A DNA stretch of 64,000 nt from JAVBJV01 sp031555315 (lineage in GTDB: Bacteria > Pseudomonadota > Alphaproteobacteria > Acetobacterales > Acetobacteraceae), in assembly GCA_031555315.1 (NCBI GenBank), contig JAVBUO010000017.1:1-64000 (forward strand), read 5' to 3'. The notes beneath the pieces are model-generated. The model saw nothing but the letters and a program-made list of their open reading frames with translations. It was not told the DNA's origin and searched no databases. This document shows, piece after piece, positions 42,225 through 51,504 of the stretch (position 1 is its first letter; each line of letters opens with the position of its first letter). A program made the position numbers and the translations under genes.

Positions 42225-44453
42225 TCACGCCTTCACCAGATGCACGCGCAGCGTGGCAGGCCCGAGATCCAGCGTCGCACCGGTGCGGTTCCAGGCCGTC
42301 ACCGTGACGATATCGGTCGCACCGACCTGCGCCAGAAACAGCACGCCCGACGTCGCCAGACCGAAACCGACCTGCACGAAATCGCCCGGCCGGGCGCCTG
42401 TTAATGGCACACTGACCTGCGCCGTGCCGCCCGCCGCGATACTCGGCGGATCCCAGGTGGTTTCCGCGACGAATGTATCACGCCCGGCAGTGACCGCCTC
42501 CGAACCGTGCAACAGCGACGGCGTGCCCGCTGCATTGGTGAACAGATGCAGCGCGCGAATCTCGGCATCGGCGTCGCCACGCGCCACGCCGATGATCACC
42601 GTGGCGACCGACGCACCGATCCGCACCGCGGGGCGGCGCGTCCAATTGGCGTCCGACATGTCGGCCGTACTCTGGAACCAGCGTGCCGTCGCGTTCCAGA
42701 TGAAGGACTGCGCGGACCCGCGCACCAGCGGGGAGGCGGCATCGCCCATCAGGTTTCCCTGGGCATCGAAACACTGCACGATCAGACGCGCGGGATCCCC
42801 GTCCACCGACAAGGCAAGATCGCGACAGGCGCGCACGTCGACCACGAAGCCGATCCCGCGCGCCACCCCCAGCGTCACACCACGCCCGGTCAGCGCCAGC
42901 CCGGTCAGGGCCGGAAAGGCGAAGTCGGACAGTACACGCCCGTTGGCGACCGACGTCGACAGACACGCCAGCCCACGAAAGCCGGTTTCCGTGTTGCTCC
43001 AGCGTATGGCAGCGTCGCGCAGGCACGGTACCGCGGCGACCAGGCGCGAACAGTCCGCATAACCGGCGTTCTGATGCAGCACGCGCATCACCGCCCCGGC
43101 GCGCGTCGCACCGGGCGCATAATCGATGTCGAGCAGATAACCCTGGCTCGCCCACGATACGTCGTAGACATGATCCTGCGCACCGGCCGTGTGCCGCGCC
43201 ACATAGGGCGAACACCCTTCCATGCGGATCCCGCGCGCCTGCATGCCGCGGCTGTTGACCTCGATCAGAAATGGAATGCCTTCCGTCGTGACATCGGCTT
43301 GCAGTTCAAAATTCGGCGTGTCGAACGTGTGTCCGTTATGCAGAACATAAGCGCCGGGTTCCGCCGAGAACCTGACGCCGAACCGCGACATGCCGCGGTT
43401 TACATACGAGGCGACGGCAAAATGTCCGCCATAATAACGAACCGCGTTGTTCCATCCCTGCGCGGTGCCGGTATGCACGTCGAGGCCGATCCGGTTGTTG
43501 ACCAGACGCCCCAGAAACAGCGTGGAGTTCTGCATGCCGCGCCCATCGCCCAGCGTGCGCACGCCGATCGTGTATCCCTCGGCCTGGCGGATCTCCACCT
43601 GGCTCGCATCCAGATTGCGCAACACGATGCCGATATCGGCCTCGTCCGACCAGTCGGACTGCGCCGCGCGCACCACACGCAGGCCGCTGTAGATTTTCTC
43701 GCCGTTGCGCACCGCGCCGCCGTCGCCCAGAACCAGCGCCGCATAACCGCCGCCGTCGCTCTGGATCACGCCGCGCATCAGCAGACCGGCCGCCGCCCCC
43801 GGCAGAGTGACGGTATCGCTGATCCGGTACGTCCCTTCCGCAATCTCCAGCACCCGCCCCTGAAACGCCGCCATCGCACACGCTGCGCGCAATGCCTCGG
43901 TATCGTCGGTCACACCGTCACCCACCGCGCCGAAATCGCCCGCATTCAGCCTGCCGGCCTCGGGCACCGGAACCGGAATGCTGGCGGGATAGGTGCTCAG
44001 CCGCCCGGTTGCATCAAACCCCAGCAGTTGCCCGGCGCGATCGGACGGCAGTTGTCCGGGGTCCGAAAAATCGTCCGGCGCGAGCTGAATCATGCGGCGC
44101 GTACTGTCGTGTAGCTGTTGCAGCGCCGCGACCTGGTAATCCAGCTCGTCGTTCAATGCGCGGGCGCGCAGGATGCTGTTGTCCTGAAAATCCGTCACCC
44201 GCATGATCTTCAGATTGCGGCGCAGCGTAATCCGTGCGCCCGCATGGGGCGGCGTGTCGAATGTCACGCTGCCGCCGTCGGATTTTCCCGCACCCGCGAC
44301 CGTATAACCGCCCGACAGGACGGTGCCGTCGATGCGAACCTCCAGATCAACGGCCGCAAAGATCGGAAAACGGAAACTGAAAACGGTCTGCGTGCCGGAG
44401 GCGATATACTGCACGCGCGGTGCGACATCACCGACCGTGATATGAGTGGACAT
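42225..44453 (-). CDS. Phage tail fibre/tailspike protein
   Basis: The 742-residue protein starts with a T7 gp17-like tail-attachment domain (VQYIASGTQTVFSFRFPIFA, then LRRNLKIMRVTDFQ, DELDYQVAALQQL). It then has a pectate-lyase-type beta-helix start (AGDFGAVGDGVTDDTEALRA, about residues 170-195) and a long beta-rich body. Such tailspikes bind and often cleave surface polysaccharide, so it determines host range. It is intact in length and at the tail end of the structural genes. Confidence 0.85.
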   Translation of the reverse strand: MSTHITVGDVAPRVQYIASGTQTVFSFRFPIFAAVDLEVRIDGTVLSGGYTVAGAGKSDGGSVTFDTPPHAGARITLRRNLKIMRVTDFQDNSILRARALNDELDYQVAALQQLHDSTRRMIQLAPDDFSDPGQLPSDRAGQLLGFDATGRLSTYPASIPVPVPEAGRLNAGDFGAVGDGVTDDTEALRAACAMAAFQGRVLEIAEGTYRISDTVTLPGAAAGLLMRGVIQSDGGGYAALVLGDGGAVRNGEKIYSGLRVVRAAQSDWSDEADIGIVLRNLDASQVEIRQAEGYTIGVRTLGDGRGMQNSTLFLGRLVNNRIGLDVHTGTAQGWNNAVRYYGGHFAVASYVNRGMSRFGVRFSAEPGAYVLHNGHTFDTPNFELQADVTTEGIPFLIEVNSRGMQARGIRMEGCSPYVARHTAGAQDHVYDVSWASQGYLLDIDYAPGATRAGAVMRVLHQNAGYADCSRLVAAVPCLRDAAIRWSNTETGFRGLACLSTSVANGRVLSDFAFPALTGLALTGRGVTLGVARGIGFVVDVRACRDLALSVDGDPARLIVQCFDAQGNLMGDAASPLVRGSAQSFIWNATARWFQSTADMSDANWTRRPAVRIGASVATVIIGVARGDADAEIRALHLFTNAAGTPSLLHGSEAVTAGRDTFVAETTWDPPSIAAGGTAQVSVPLTGARPGDFVQVGFGLATSGVLFLAQVGATDIVTVTAWNRTGATLDLGPATLRVHLVKA

Positions 44454-44464
44454 GCTGTTTCCTT

Positions 44465-44896
44465 TCAGCTTAGCAGACTGCGCATGGAAGAACCGAAAGA
44501 CCCTGCGGCGCGCAGATACGGAAGAATGCTTCCATCCTTTTCCAGAAGACTGCGCCGGCCCGAGACCAGTCTGGCCTGATAGATCACGTCGTCGGCGCCT
44601 TCGGCCGCCGCCGCGTCCTTTTTCAGCCCGGACAAAATCGCATCGGCCGACCCGCCGGACGCACCGATCCCGGATGCGCCGGCGCGTGCGCGTACAGAAG
44701 CCATCGTCCGTTCCAGCGCCGCGCGGCGCTGATATGCGGACTGCGCTTTCTGCGCCGCCACCTGCGCTTCCAGCGCGGCGTTATGGGTCGCCGCGGTCTG
44801 CGCCGCATGACGTGTCTGGGCTTTCTGCTGTTTGGCCTGCGTGTACAGACCGACCCCGGTTGCCGCGATACTCGCGACGCTGGCAAGTTGCGCCAT
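44465..44896 (-). CDS. Probable internal virion protein
   Basis: The 143-residue product is Ala/Gln-rich and helical. It starts MAQLASVASIAATGVGLYTQ, then has a coiled-coil-like QAALERTMASVRARAG-type region and a Gly/Ser-rich GASGIGASGGSADAIL. The layout resembles T7 gp14-type internal core proteins, which are ejected with the DNA. It overlaps the tail tubular B gene by one base. Assignment is from position and composition only. Confidence 0.6.
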   Translation of the reverse strand: MAQLASVASIAATGVGLYTQAKQQKAQTRHAAQTAATHNAALEAQVAAQKAQSAYQRRAALERTMASVRARAGASGIGASGGSADAILSGLKKDAAAAEGADDVIYQARLVSGRRSLLEKDGSILPYLRAAGSFGSSMRSLLS

Positions 44897-46767
44897 TAGT
44901 CAGCACTCCTGATCTGTGTGGTGACGGAAAGTACCGTCAGGGGCAGAGGCTCCGCGCCTTCGATGCGCCACAGGGCATGCGAAGCATCGTGCCGCCACCC
45001 CAGGGCGCGCATCGAGACATCGCCGCTGACACGTAAAAACGCGGCATCCATTTTCTGTACGTCGAACCGCGACAGCGGCACCGTGCGCAACCCGCCCCCG
45101 ATATCGGCAATCAGCGATGCGGTTTCGTGCAGCCGGAAAGTGATCGAGATCAGCCGCAGCGGCGCCGCACAGCCGCCTTGCCCGGCAACGGCCGGTGCCA
45201 ACGGTTCGATGACATGCTTGTATCCAAGCCCGGCCTGGATCACCGAACACGCCGCGTCCAGTGTCACACGGCCGAGCTTCACGATTTTCTCGCCGACCGG
45301 CGCGCCATCGGCGACGATACCGACCGTGCGGTTCTGCAGATGCGCAAGACCGGTCCAGACATCGCGCGGCGTCGCGCTGGAACCATCGATCGCCGCATCG
45401 AGGTCGAGTACAGGATCGAAGCGTTCGAGCCGCACGGTTCCCATGCGCGCGACAGTGGCATAGACCGTGCCCTCGACCTCGGCCACCGCCAGAAACGATC
45501 CGTCGGTTTCCTGGCGCGTCCAGGCGGTGACTTCCTCGGCCCGGTACAGCGTCAGCGTCGCCATGCTGCCGTCACGCATGACCACGTGCAGCAGGCGGCG
45601 GATCTGGTCGTAGGCCATGCCGGTCGGACGGTCGATCAGATGTTCGGCGACCAGCGCCAGATCGTTCGCCTGATAGGCCTGCTGCACATCGGTATAGATG
45701 AACTCGTGCACCGCCTTGCCGGACCTTGCGCAGAAGATCGTCGAACCGTCGACGTCGACCGGCGCGATGATCCGGTCCACCGGCGATCCGATCCGCGTCT
45801 GCCGGTTCAACTGCACGTTGGCCGGCGTCAGCGGATCGCCGGTCACCATCCATTCGGCACCCGAGGTGAAGACCTGCAGATGCCGCCCAGAAAACACCGC
45901 CCGGATCGCATTCACCTGGTCCGACATCAGACCGAATTCGATGGCCTCGTCGTCGAGGCCGTCGCCCAGGTCGAAACTGAACAGATCGCCGGACCGCGAC
46001 AGCCAGAGCCGGTTCGGCAGATCGCGCGAACCACCGATCACCAGCCGGTCCTGATGAAAGCACAGGCATACCGGCCAGCCGCGCGCCGCGCTGAACGCCG
46101 GTTCGTCCCAGTCGGGAGTTGCTTCGGTGCTTTCCAGCGGATCGATCACCGTGCAGACGGCGCTAGTCGGCGACGTGACCGAATTGATCCGCAGGCGCTT
46201 TTGTGCGATCCGCAACAGGCCACCGGCATGTTGCGGCACGAAGAACGCTGCCGACGCGGTCACCGTGACCGTGCCGGTCAGCGCATTGGCGTGCAAGGAT
46301 AGATCGGAAAATCTGTGGAACGGCGCGCCATCCGCCCCCCACGGTGCGATATTCCAAGCCGTATGACTGTTGCGGGTAATCCTGCGCGGTTGCACTTCGG
46401 GATGCGCGACCAGCAACGTGTCGGCCGACTGCGTGCAGGCGAGTTGCGGCAGATGCGCTTCCTCCCATGGCGTCGCGATGCTGGCGATCTGCACATCGCC
46501 CATGAACACCAGCATTTTCAGATGCACGAACACCAGCAGATAGGCCTGTTCGGTGTTGAACTCGAACGGCACCAGCCGGGCTGTACCAGGCAGCATCGCC
46601 AGATGCCGCAGTCCGGGCCGGCGGGAAACGCCGCCGGTCGGCAGAATGAACACGTTGCGTAACATCCGCGCGCCATTGTCGTAGGCGCGCAGGTCGCCAC
46701 GTCCCGCCAGCAACGGCGACAGCTCGCCCGCGGTGAAGCTGGTCTTCAGTATTCTGACCTGTGCCAT
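44896..46767 (-). CDS. Tail tubular protein B-like (nozzle)
   Basis: The start at 46767 gives MAQVRILKTSFTAGELSPLL. The 623-residue protein matches large podoviral nozzle proteins (T7 gp12 relatives). It has GRGDLRAYDNGARMLRNVFI, LPTGGVSRRPGLRHLAMLPG, FCFHQDRLVIGG-type segment (LCFHQDRLVIGGSRDLPNRL) and FTSGAEWMVTGDPLTPANVQ. It follows tail tubular A after one base. It forms the distal tail tube together with the A protein. Confidence 0.85.
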   Translation of the reverse strand: MAQVRILKTSFTAGELSPLLAGRGDLRAYDNGARMLRNVFILPTGGVSRRPGLRHLAMLPGTARLVPFEFNTEQAYLLVFVHLKMLVFMGDVQIASIATPWEEAHLPQLACTQSADTLLVAHPEVQPRRITRNSHTAWNIAPWGADGAPFHRFSDLSLHANALTGTVTVTASAAFFVPQHAGGLLRIAQKRLRINSVTSPTSAVCTVIDPLESTEATPDWDEPAFSAARGWPVCLCFHQDRLVIGGSRDLPNRLWLSRSGDLFSFDLGDGLDDEAIEFGLMSDQVNAIRAVFSGRHLQVFTSGAEWMVTGDPLTPANVQLNRQTRIGSPVDRIIAPVDVDGSTIFCARSGKAVHEFIYTDVQQAYQANDLALVAEHLIDRPTGMAYDQIRRLLHVVMRDGSMATLTLYRAEEVTAWTRQETDGSFLAVAEVEGTVYATVARMGTVRLERFDPVLDLDAAIDGSSATPRDVWTGLAHLQNRTVGIVADGAPVGEKIVKLGRVTLDAACSVIQAGLGYKHVIEPLAPAVAGQGGCAAPLRLISITFRLHETASLIADIGGGLRTVPLSRFDVQKMDAAFLRVSGDVSMRALGWRHDASHALWRIEGAEPLPLTVLSVTTQIRSAD

Positions 46768-46768
46768 A

Positions 46769-47338
46769 TCAGCCTCGCGCGGCAATCAGCGAGAAATCCT
46801 CGATCCCGCGCGGCGTATCCTGCTGGCTGTCGATCAGGCGGGCGGCGCGTAGTTCCAGTTCGGCCTGACGTTGCAGCGCTTCGCCACGCGACGACACCTC
46901 GGTCAGCGGCAGGCAGAACTCTGCCGCCAGCCGCGCCACCAGCGCCGAGGCGAAGAAGGCCGGAAACGTGCTTTCCGCGGCGCGGAAAATATAGGTCAGC
47001 GTCATGTTCTCGCTCGGTGCGTGCAGCCGCGATTCGGCGATGCGATACCCCACCCCGCGCCCGCGCCCGCTTCCACCCGCCGACAGCGCGCGCAGAAAAT
47101 CCGGCGGCAGTTCGAACGCATAAGGATAATCGGCCACCGGCACGCCGCTCAGCCGCGGCAGATCGGCCTGCGCGGTCGCGAAAGTCCACGGATGCGCGGA
47201 CAGCACGGCATCGCGCACGCCCGGATACAGACTGGCGGCGACCTCCGCCTCGGTCGATCCGTCATCGAAGCTGGAAATGGAACGTGCGCCGATCTTGATC
47301 AGAGCGCGCGACGACAGGGTAATGGCAGACAGGGACAT
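46769..47338 (-). CDS. Tail tubular protein A-like (gatekeeper)
   Basis: The 189-residue protein starts MSLSAITLSSRALIKIGARS at 47338; upstream codons of the frame are rejected. It shows IKIGARSISSFDDGSTEAEV, YPGVRDAVLSAHPWTFATAQ and a terminal QAELELRAARLIDSQQ. These are the features of T7 gp11-like adaptors that sit below the portal. It precedes the nozzle gene directly. Confidence 0.85.
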   Translation of the reverse strand: MSLSAITLSSRALIKIGARSISSFDDGSTEAEVAASLYPGVRDAVLSAHPWTFATAQADLPRLSGVPVADYPYAFELPPDFLRALSAGGSGRGRGVGYRIAESRLHAPSENMTLTYIFRAAESTFPAFFASALVARLAAEFCLPLTEVSSRGEALQRQAELELRAARLIDSQQDTPRGIEDFSLIAARG

Positions 47339-47396
47339 GGCGTGTTTCCATAAAAAACAGCGGCGCCCCGAAAGGCGCCGCTGGATGAACGATGGA

Positions 47397-47627
47397 TCAG
47401 GACAGGGCCGCGGTCGTGACCGTCGTTCCCGTTTTGCCGATCCGCAGGATGCGCCCGCCATCGCTCGCGGCCAGCATCACCATATCGCCGGCCGCCACCA
47501 TGTTCGCCGCCGCATTCATGTATCCCGCGGCGCCGATCGCAGCCAGCGTATCGGTGCTTTTATACGCCCACAGCGTGAAGCCGTTCGCATACGCCAGAGC
47601 CGACATGTTCTGTGCTATGAAGGCCAT
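47397..47627 (-). CDS. Small virion-associated protein, unknown
   Basis: The 76-residue product starts MAFIAQNMSALAYANGFTLW and is rich in Ala, Gly and Met (AAGYMNAAANMVAAGDMVML). The start at 47627 has GGAG upstream. It lies 5 bases after the capsid gene, where phages often keep decoration or minor head proteins. No family was recognised. A longer frame through it is a shadow of the capsid gene. Confidence 0.6.
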   Translation of the reverse strand: MAFIAQNMSALAYANGFTLWAYKSTDTLAAIGAAGYMNAAANMVAAGDMVMLAASDGGRILRIGKTGTTVTTAALS

Positions 47628-47632
47628 GCTGA

Positions 47633-48466
47633 TTACTCCTTGCAGCGCATGCGCACGACGCCGACCGGATCGATCATCACGGCGCCCTGCGACATCATGT
47701 TGTTGACGAAATGCGCCGCGCGATCGCCGTGCCAGGTGACATCGGTCGTCACATCGGCGCCGCTGGCATGCCCGATCGCGGTGCGGTGGTAGAAATAGCA
47801 GTAACGCAACGCGCCGTTCTTCGTCAGACCCGAATGCGGCATCCACAGCGCACCCAGCCAACGCTTGGCCTGCGTGCCCTTCCAAGGCATCTCGTCGGTG
47901 CCGATGTAATCCGCGTTGGCGAATTCCGGGATCGACAGCAGATCCGACCATTGTTTCCAGCCGACCACCGCCGTGCGCTGACCATCGTCCGGAACGTCGG
48001 ACATGCCGAGCGCCTCGAACGCCAGCAGCACCTTCGCCTTGGTCAGCCCGTCGGCGTCGGTCGTGCCGGCAGCCGTGCCGGTCGCTTCACGCGTGGCCGC
48101 ATCCAGCGCCGCGATGATCAGGTCGTCGGTCTTGCGGCCCAACGCATAGGCACCCGCATTGGCGATCACGGCGCGTTCGTCGTTCGAGATCTTCAGCTCG
48201 TCCAGCCGGTCGATCCAGTCGCCCGCATAATAGTCCTGCAGGAAACATTCGACGTTGGTGTGGTCGATGTTCATCACCGGCACCTGCCCGTGCCGCGCCT
48301 TGACGCTGGCGATGCCGCTGCCGACGCGCTGGAACACCGTCGAGGCGCCCTTCACACCGGTCTTCGACCGCACGGTCGGGCGCAGTTTCGATCCGAGGCG
48401 CTGATACGCCTCGTGTACTTCCGTCTCGAATTGCTTGACGAAAGCCTGGTCGATGGAAATGGACAT
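47633..48466 (-). CDS. Major capsid protein
   Basis: The 277-residue protein starts MSISIDQAFVKQFETEVHEA. It shows RSKTGVKGASTVFQRVGSG, VPVMNIDHTNVECFLQDYYA and GDWIDRLDELKISNDERAVI, the pattern of podoviral capsids in marine and alphaproteobacterial phages. Position after scaffold and portal supports the call. Its length is somewhat short for the family. 111 bases without a gene separate it from the scaffold. Confidence 0.85.
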   Translation of the reverse strand: MSISIDQAFVKQFETEVHEAYQRLGSKLRPTVRSKTGVKGASTVFQRVGSGIASVKARHGQVPVMNIDHTNVECFLQDYYAGDWIDRLDELKISNDERAVIANAGAYALGRKTDDLIIAALDAATREATGTAAGTTDADGLTKAKVLLAFEALGMSDVPDDGQRTAVVGWKQWSDLLSIPEFANADYIGTDEMPWKGTQAKRWLGALWMPHSGLTKNGALRYCYFYHRTAIGHASGADVTTDVTWHGDRAAHFVNNMMSQGAVMIDPVGVVRMRCKE

Positions 48467-48577
48467 ACGTCCTCCATTGCTCTGTCTTGAGGATGAAAAT
48501 GCGGGCGCGATTATCCGCCGGGTCGCACCGCACGGAGATGCTGCGGGCCGGGTCTCCGGTTGGCCGCAGGAAGTTTG

Positions 48578-49303
48578 TTACTTGTCCGAGAACAGCCGGC
48601 GGAAACCGTCGCTGACGCGTTCGATGAAGGCCGGGTCTTTGCTTTGCCAGTAACGCGGATCGCGCACCATGGAACGCAGCTCGCTCTCGCTGGCGTTGCG
48701 TGGCGCCGCCGCCGTTTTCATCACGTTCGGCTCGCCCTTCTGCATCATCGCGGCAAGCGCGATCACGCCTTCACTGGTGGTGCAGAGGGCTTCGAAAACC
48801 GGTTCCGGCAGATGGGTGCGCCCCCAGGCGTCGATCTGGGCGGCCATCGCGCGGAACCGCTTTTCACCACCGAAATGCGCGATCAATGCCTCGGTCTGAC
48901 GGTCGGCCTCGAATTGCTGCGCCACATCGGCGATCAGCGGCAGAAGGCGTTCTGCCGCGAGATCGTAGACAAGCTGCACCTGCGCCGGCGTGAAACCCGC
49001 CGCATGCAGGCGCAGGTTGACGTCACCGTCGGATTCCAGCAGCGGATGGCGCGCTTCAATCTGATACGCATCGGCCGTCTCGGGCACCCCCAGGGCACGC
49101 AGAAAGCGGACACGTTCCTCGTCGCTGGCATCCTCGCCCGGGATCGCCGGACGTGTGGACAGCCGGCGTTCGAGCTCGCGATAGGATTTCAGCAAGGCAT
49201 CGACGCGAACAGCATTCGCCTCGGCGTCCCAGAATTTTTCCGGCACCTCGTCGGGGCGGGTGGCGGGTGTCTTCAGGGTCTTTTCGAGCAGATCTTCTGC
49301 CAT
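48578..49303 (-). CDS. Phage capsid assembly scaffolding protein
   Basis: The 241-residue acidic helical protein begins MAEDLLEKTLKTPATRPDEV and has PEKFWDAEANAVRVDALLKS, YRELERRLSTRP and a C-terminal MVRDPRYWQSKDPAFIERV. This matches T7 gp9-type scaffolds, including the conserved C-terminal helix. It lies 3 bases after the portal gene and before the capsid gene. Confidence 0.8.
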   Translation of the reverse strand: MAEDLLEKTLKTPATRPDEVPEKFWDAEANAVRVDALLKSYRELERRLSTRPAIPGEDASDEERVRFLRALGVPETADAYQIEARHPLLESDGDVNLRLHAAGFTPAQVQLVYDLAAERLLPLIADVAQQFEADRQTEALIAHFGGEKRFRAMAAQIDAWGRTHLPEPVFEALCTTSEGVIALAAMMQKGEPNVMKTAAAPRNASESELRSMVRDPRYWQSKDPAFIERVSDGFRRLFSDK

Positions 49304-49306
49304 GGG

Positions 49307-50707
49307 TTACTCCGTTCCGTTTGTGATCAGCAGATCGGCGGGCGCACCAAGCGCCCGCGCCAGAAAGCGGGTGGTTGCCGTGACATCCACCTGGGCGAGC
49401 GCCGCCGGCCCGAGCGCGGCAACCGCCTGCAACCAGGCCAGCGTGCCGCGTGCATCGCCGCGCGCCTGCAGTTGCGCCAGTGGCGACTGGTAGACCAGCC
49501 GCGTCTTGCGGCCGTCGAGCACCAGCGCCGGTACATCGCCGCGCCGCGAGAGGATCGACAGGCAACGACCGACCAGCGGCGCCAGCATTTCACCCTGCAG
49601 GCGGCCGTATGTGGCCCCCAGCAGCCGCGCCATTTCGGCACTGCGTTCCATCACTTCGGTGGCGGTCATCCGCGCATCGGCAACCGGCCCGAGGCGATCG
49701 GCCAGCAGCGCATGCCGGATACGGGCGCGCAGGTCGTTCAGCACCAGTTGCGACACGTCGAACTTGCCGGGCGCCGCCAGCGGGGTCAGCCCCTGCGAAC
49801 CGACCGCCTTGGGGATGATCGCGCCGGGCACCAGTTGAATGTTGGCGGGGTTCAGCACACCGTCATCGTCGGCCTGCCAGATCCCGGTCACCGCGATTGA
49901 TGCGTTCTTCAGCACCAGTTCGACAACCTTCTGCGCGGTGCGGATATCGGGTAGCGCCGTCATCACTGGACTGCGGCCATAGACCTCGCCGGGCGCCTTC
50001 ATCCAGCGGAACGCGATGAACGGCGATTCCGCAAACCAACCGTCATCGAGCACGACCGGCCGGCTTTCGTCGGCGATCAGCAACGCGACGAAGCGATAGC
50101 CGGCGCCGTCGGGATACACCGTTTCCAGCACCGGAAATTTCTCCGGCGCCTTCTTCGGATCCACCACACCTGGAAAGCGGGCATGAAACGCGGCGCTTTC
50201 CATCTGCACGAAGCGGTACACGGTATCGAGGCGACCGTCCGGCCCCTCCTCAAGCACCGCCTCGGCAATCGGCACCGCCGTGAAGCGCAGGGCCGATGCA
50301 GCGCCAGGTGCTGCTTCCTCGACCAGCAGCACGCCGGTCCCGGCCACCACCAGATCGAGAAACGCCTGATGCAGCTCGACGGCGAAATTCGCATGATCGA
50401 TGTGATGGCGCAGCGTTTCCGCAGCCTGCTCCAGCATTGGCGCCAGCGCGGGGTCGGTTTCTTTCGCGCGTGCCGGCGTCAGCCCGAACCAGCGCGCCCA
50501 GGGCGGGGTCAGTTCGGCCATCAGCGATGCCGTCAACTGCTCCGCCGCATCCGCCGCCGTGCCGTCATACAGTGTCGGCCCGCCGCTGCCAGGGGTGCGC
50601 GGCATCACATGGTCGTAGCATTCCTGCCAGACGCTTTCCCACGGGCGGCGATAGGCGCGCGCCGCATGCCAGCGCGCGATCAGGGTTTCGGGGGCGAGCA
50701 TGCTCAT
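49307..50707 (-). CDS. Portal (head-to-tail connector) protein
   Basis: The 466-residue protein starts MSMLAPETLIARWHAARAYR. It contains LYDGTAADAAEQLTASLMAE, LTPPWARWFGLTP, GVLLVEEAAPGAA, YGRSPVMTALPDIRTAQKVV and ADARMTATEVMERSAEMARL. These are marks of the podoviral head-to-tail connecting protein family. The portal forms the ring through which DNA is packaged. It overlaps the small gene upstream by 4 bases. Confidence 0.9.
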   Translation of the reverse strand: MSMLAPETLIARWHAARAYRRPWESVWQECYDHVMPRTPGSGGPTLYDGTAADAAEQLTASLMAELTPPWARWFGLTPARAKETDPALAPMLEQAAETLRHHIDHANFAVELHQAFLDLVVAGTGVLLVEEAAPGAASALRFTAVPIAEAVLEEGPDGRLDTVYRFVQMESAAFHARFPGVVDPKKAPEKFPVLETVYPDGAGYRFVALLIADESRPVVLDDGWFAESPFIAFRWMKAPGEVYGRSPVMTALPDIRTAQKVVELVLKNASIAVTGIWQADDDGVLNPANIQLVPGAIIPKAVGSQGLTPLAAPGKFDVSQLVLNDLRARIRHALLADRLGPVADARMTATEVMERSAEMARLLGATYGRLQGEMLAPLVGRCLSILSRRGDVPALVLDGRKTRLVYQSPLAQLQARGDARGTLAWLQAVAALGPAALAQVDVTATTRFLARALGAPADLLITNGTE

Positions 50708-50952
50708 TCTCCCAGCAGCGATTTACGGGTTGTGGTCAGCACCGGCGCCCCCAGAACACCACGCGACGATGTGGCGATGGTGCCGGCCCGGCCCCGGCGG
50801 CTGCGCAGCAGCGCCGCCTGGCGCGCATCGATCCCGGCAGCGTGCGCCGCTGCGGCGGCCGTATCCGCCGCCTGCTGCGCGCTGGGCACCGTCGTTACGG
50901 TTGGCGCAGGGCCTGGCGTGCGGATTTTCGGAGTGCGGATCAGACCGCCCAT
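50704..50952 (-). CDS. Small protein preceding the portal
   Basis: The 82-residue product starts MGGLIRTPKIRTPGPAPTVT, then a helical AAAAAHAAGIDARQAALLRS and RRGRAGTIATSSRGVLG, ending TRKSLLGE. Proteins with this RRGR-GTI and KxLLG ending commonly precede portals in podoviruses. Its ATG has a perfect AAGGAGG, so translation of the cluster likely starts strongly here. It lies just after a terminator, so it may be the first gene of the late transcript. Confidence 0.7.
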   Translation of the reverse strand: MGGLIRTPKIRTPGPAPTVTTVPSAQQAADTAAAAAHAAGIDARQAALLRSRRGRAGTIATSSRGVLGAPVLTTTRKSLLGE

Positions 50953-50988
50953 CGGTTCCCTCCTTGCTGTACCGGCGTGGCGGACGAC

Positions 50989-51023
50989 AAAAAACCCGCA
51001 ACGGCCAAGCCGTGCGGGTTTTT
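50989..51023. terminator. Bidirectional Rho-independent terminator
   Basis: AAAAACCCGC-AA-CGGC, a CAA loop and GCCG-T-GCGGGTTTTT form a stem with A-run on one side and T-run on the other. It separates the two small genes at 51103-51899 from the pre-portal and structural genes. Confidence 0.85.
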
Positions 51024-51102
51024 GGTCATCGTCAAAACCGGGAATGAAACGGGCGCATCTGTCCCGTTGATAAGCAGACCATACACCAGAGCTTTCAGGG
51101 TT

Positions 51103-51504
51103 TCAAGAATTTTTTCCTATTTTCTGCAAAAATCTGAAAAGCCCATACGGTGTCAGCACGCTCGCCCGCAGTCCCAGCACCCGCAAGCAAACCGTCACGC
51201 AGCTGGCCGGCAACAATGGCGGCAACAGATAACGCGTCGGCGGCGCCGGGTGGAACGGGCCGAGCACCGCAAACCCCGCCGCCCGGTAACGCGCCGGCAC
51301 ATCGCGCGTGGCATCGGCGCTCAGATGCGACACCATCAGCCGCCCGGACAGCGGGTCCAGCAGAACCCAGCCGGCATCATCGCGCAGCAAGGCAAAACAA
51401 TGCCGGAACCCGCGGCGTAACGGACGCAGCCAGAGCTGGTCGGCACGCCCGCCGAAACCGATCCAGACCCGTTGGCCGCCATCGTGCCGGAGGGCTGTCC
51501 TCAC
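51103..51504 (-). CDS. Conserved-type phage-cluster hypothetical protein
   Basis: The start proposed is GTG at 51504, which overlaps the stop of the preceding gene (GTGA), giving about 133 residues. The sequence has RVWIGFGGRADQLWLRPLRR, GFRHCFALLRDDAGWVLLDP and CVTVCLRVLGLRASVLTPYG, ending in LFRFLQKIGKNS. It recalls small proteins next to phage structural genes in alphaproteobacteria; no function is known. Longer upstream frames are out-of-frame translations of its neighbour. Confidence 0.6.
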   Translation of the reverse strand: MRTALRHDGGQRVWIGFGGRADQLWLRPLRRGFRHCFALLRDDAGWVLLDPLSGRLMVSHLSADATRDVPARYRAAGFAVLGPFHPAPPTRYLLPPLLPASCVTVCLRVLGLRASVLTPYGLFRFLQKIGKNS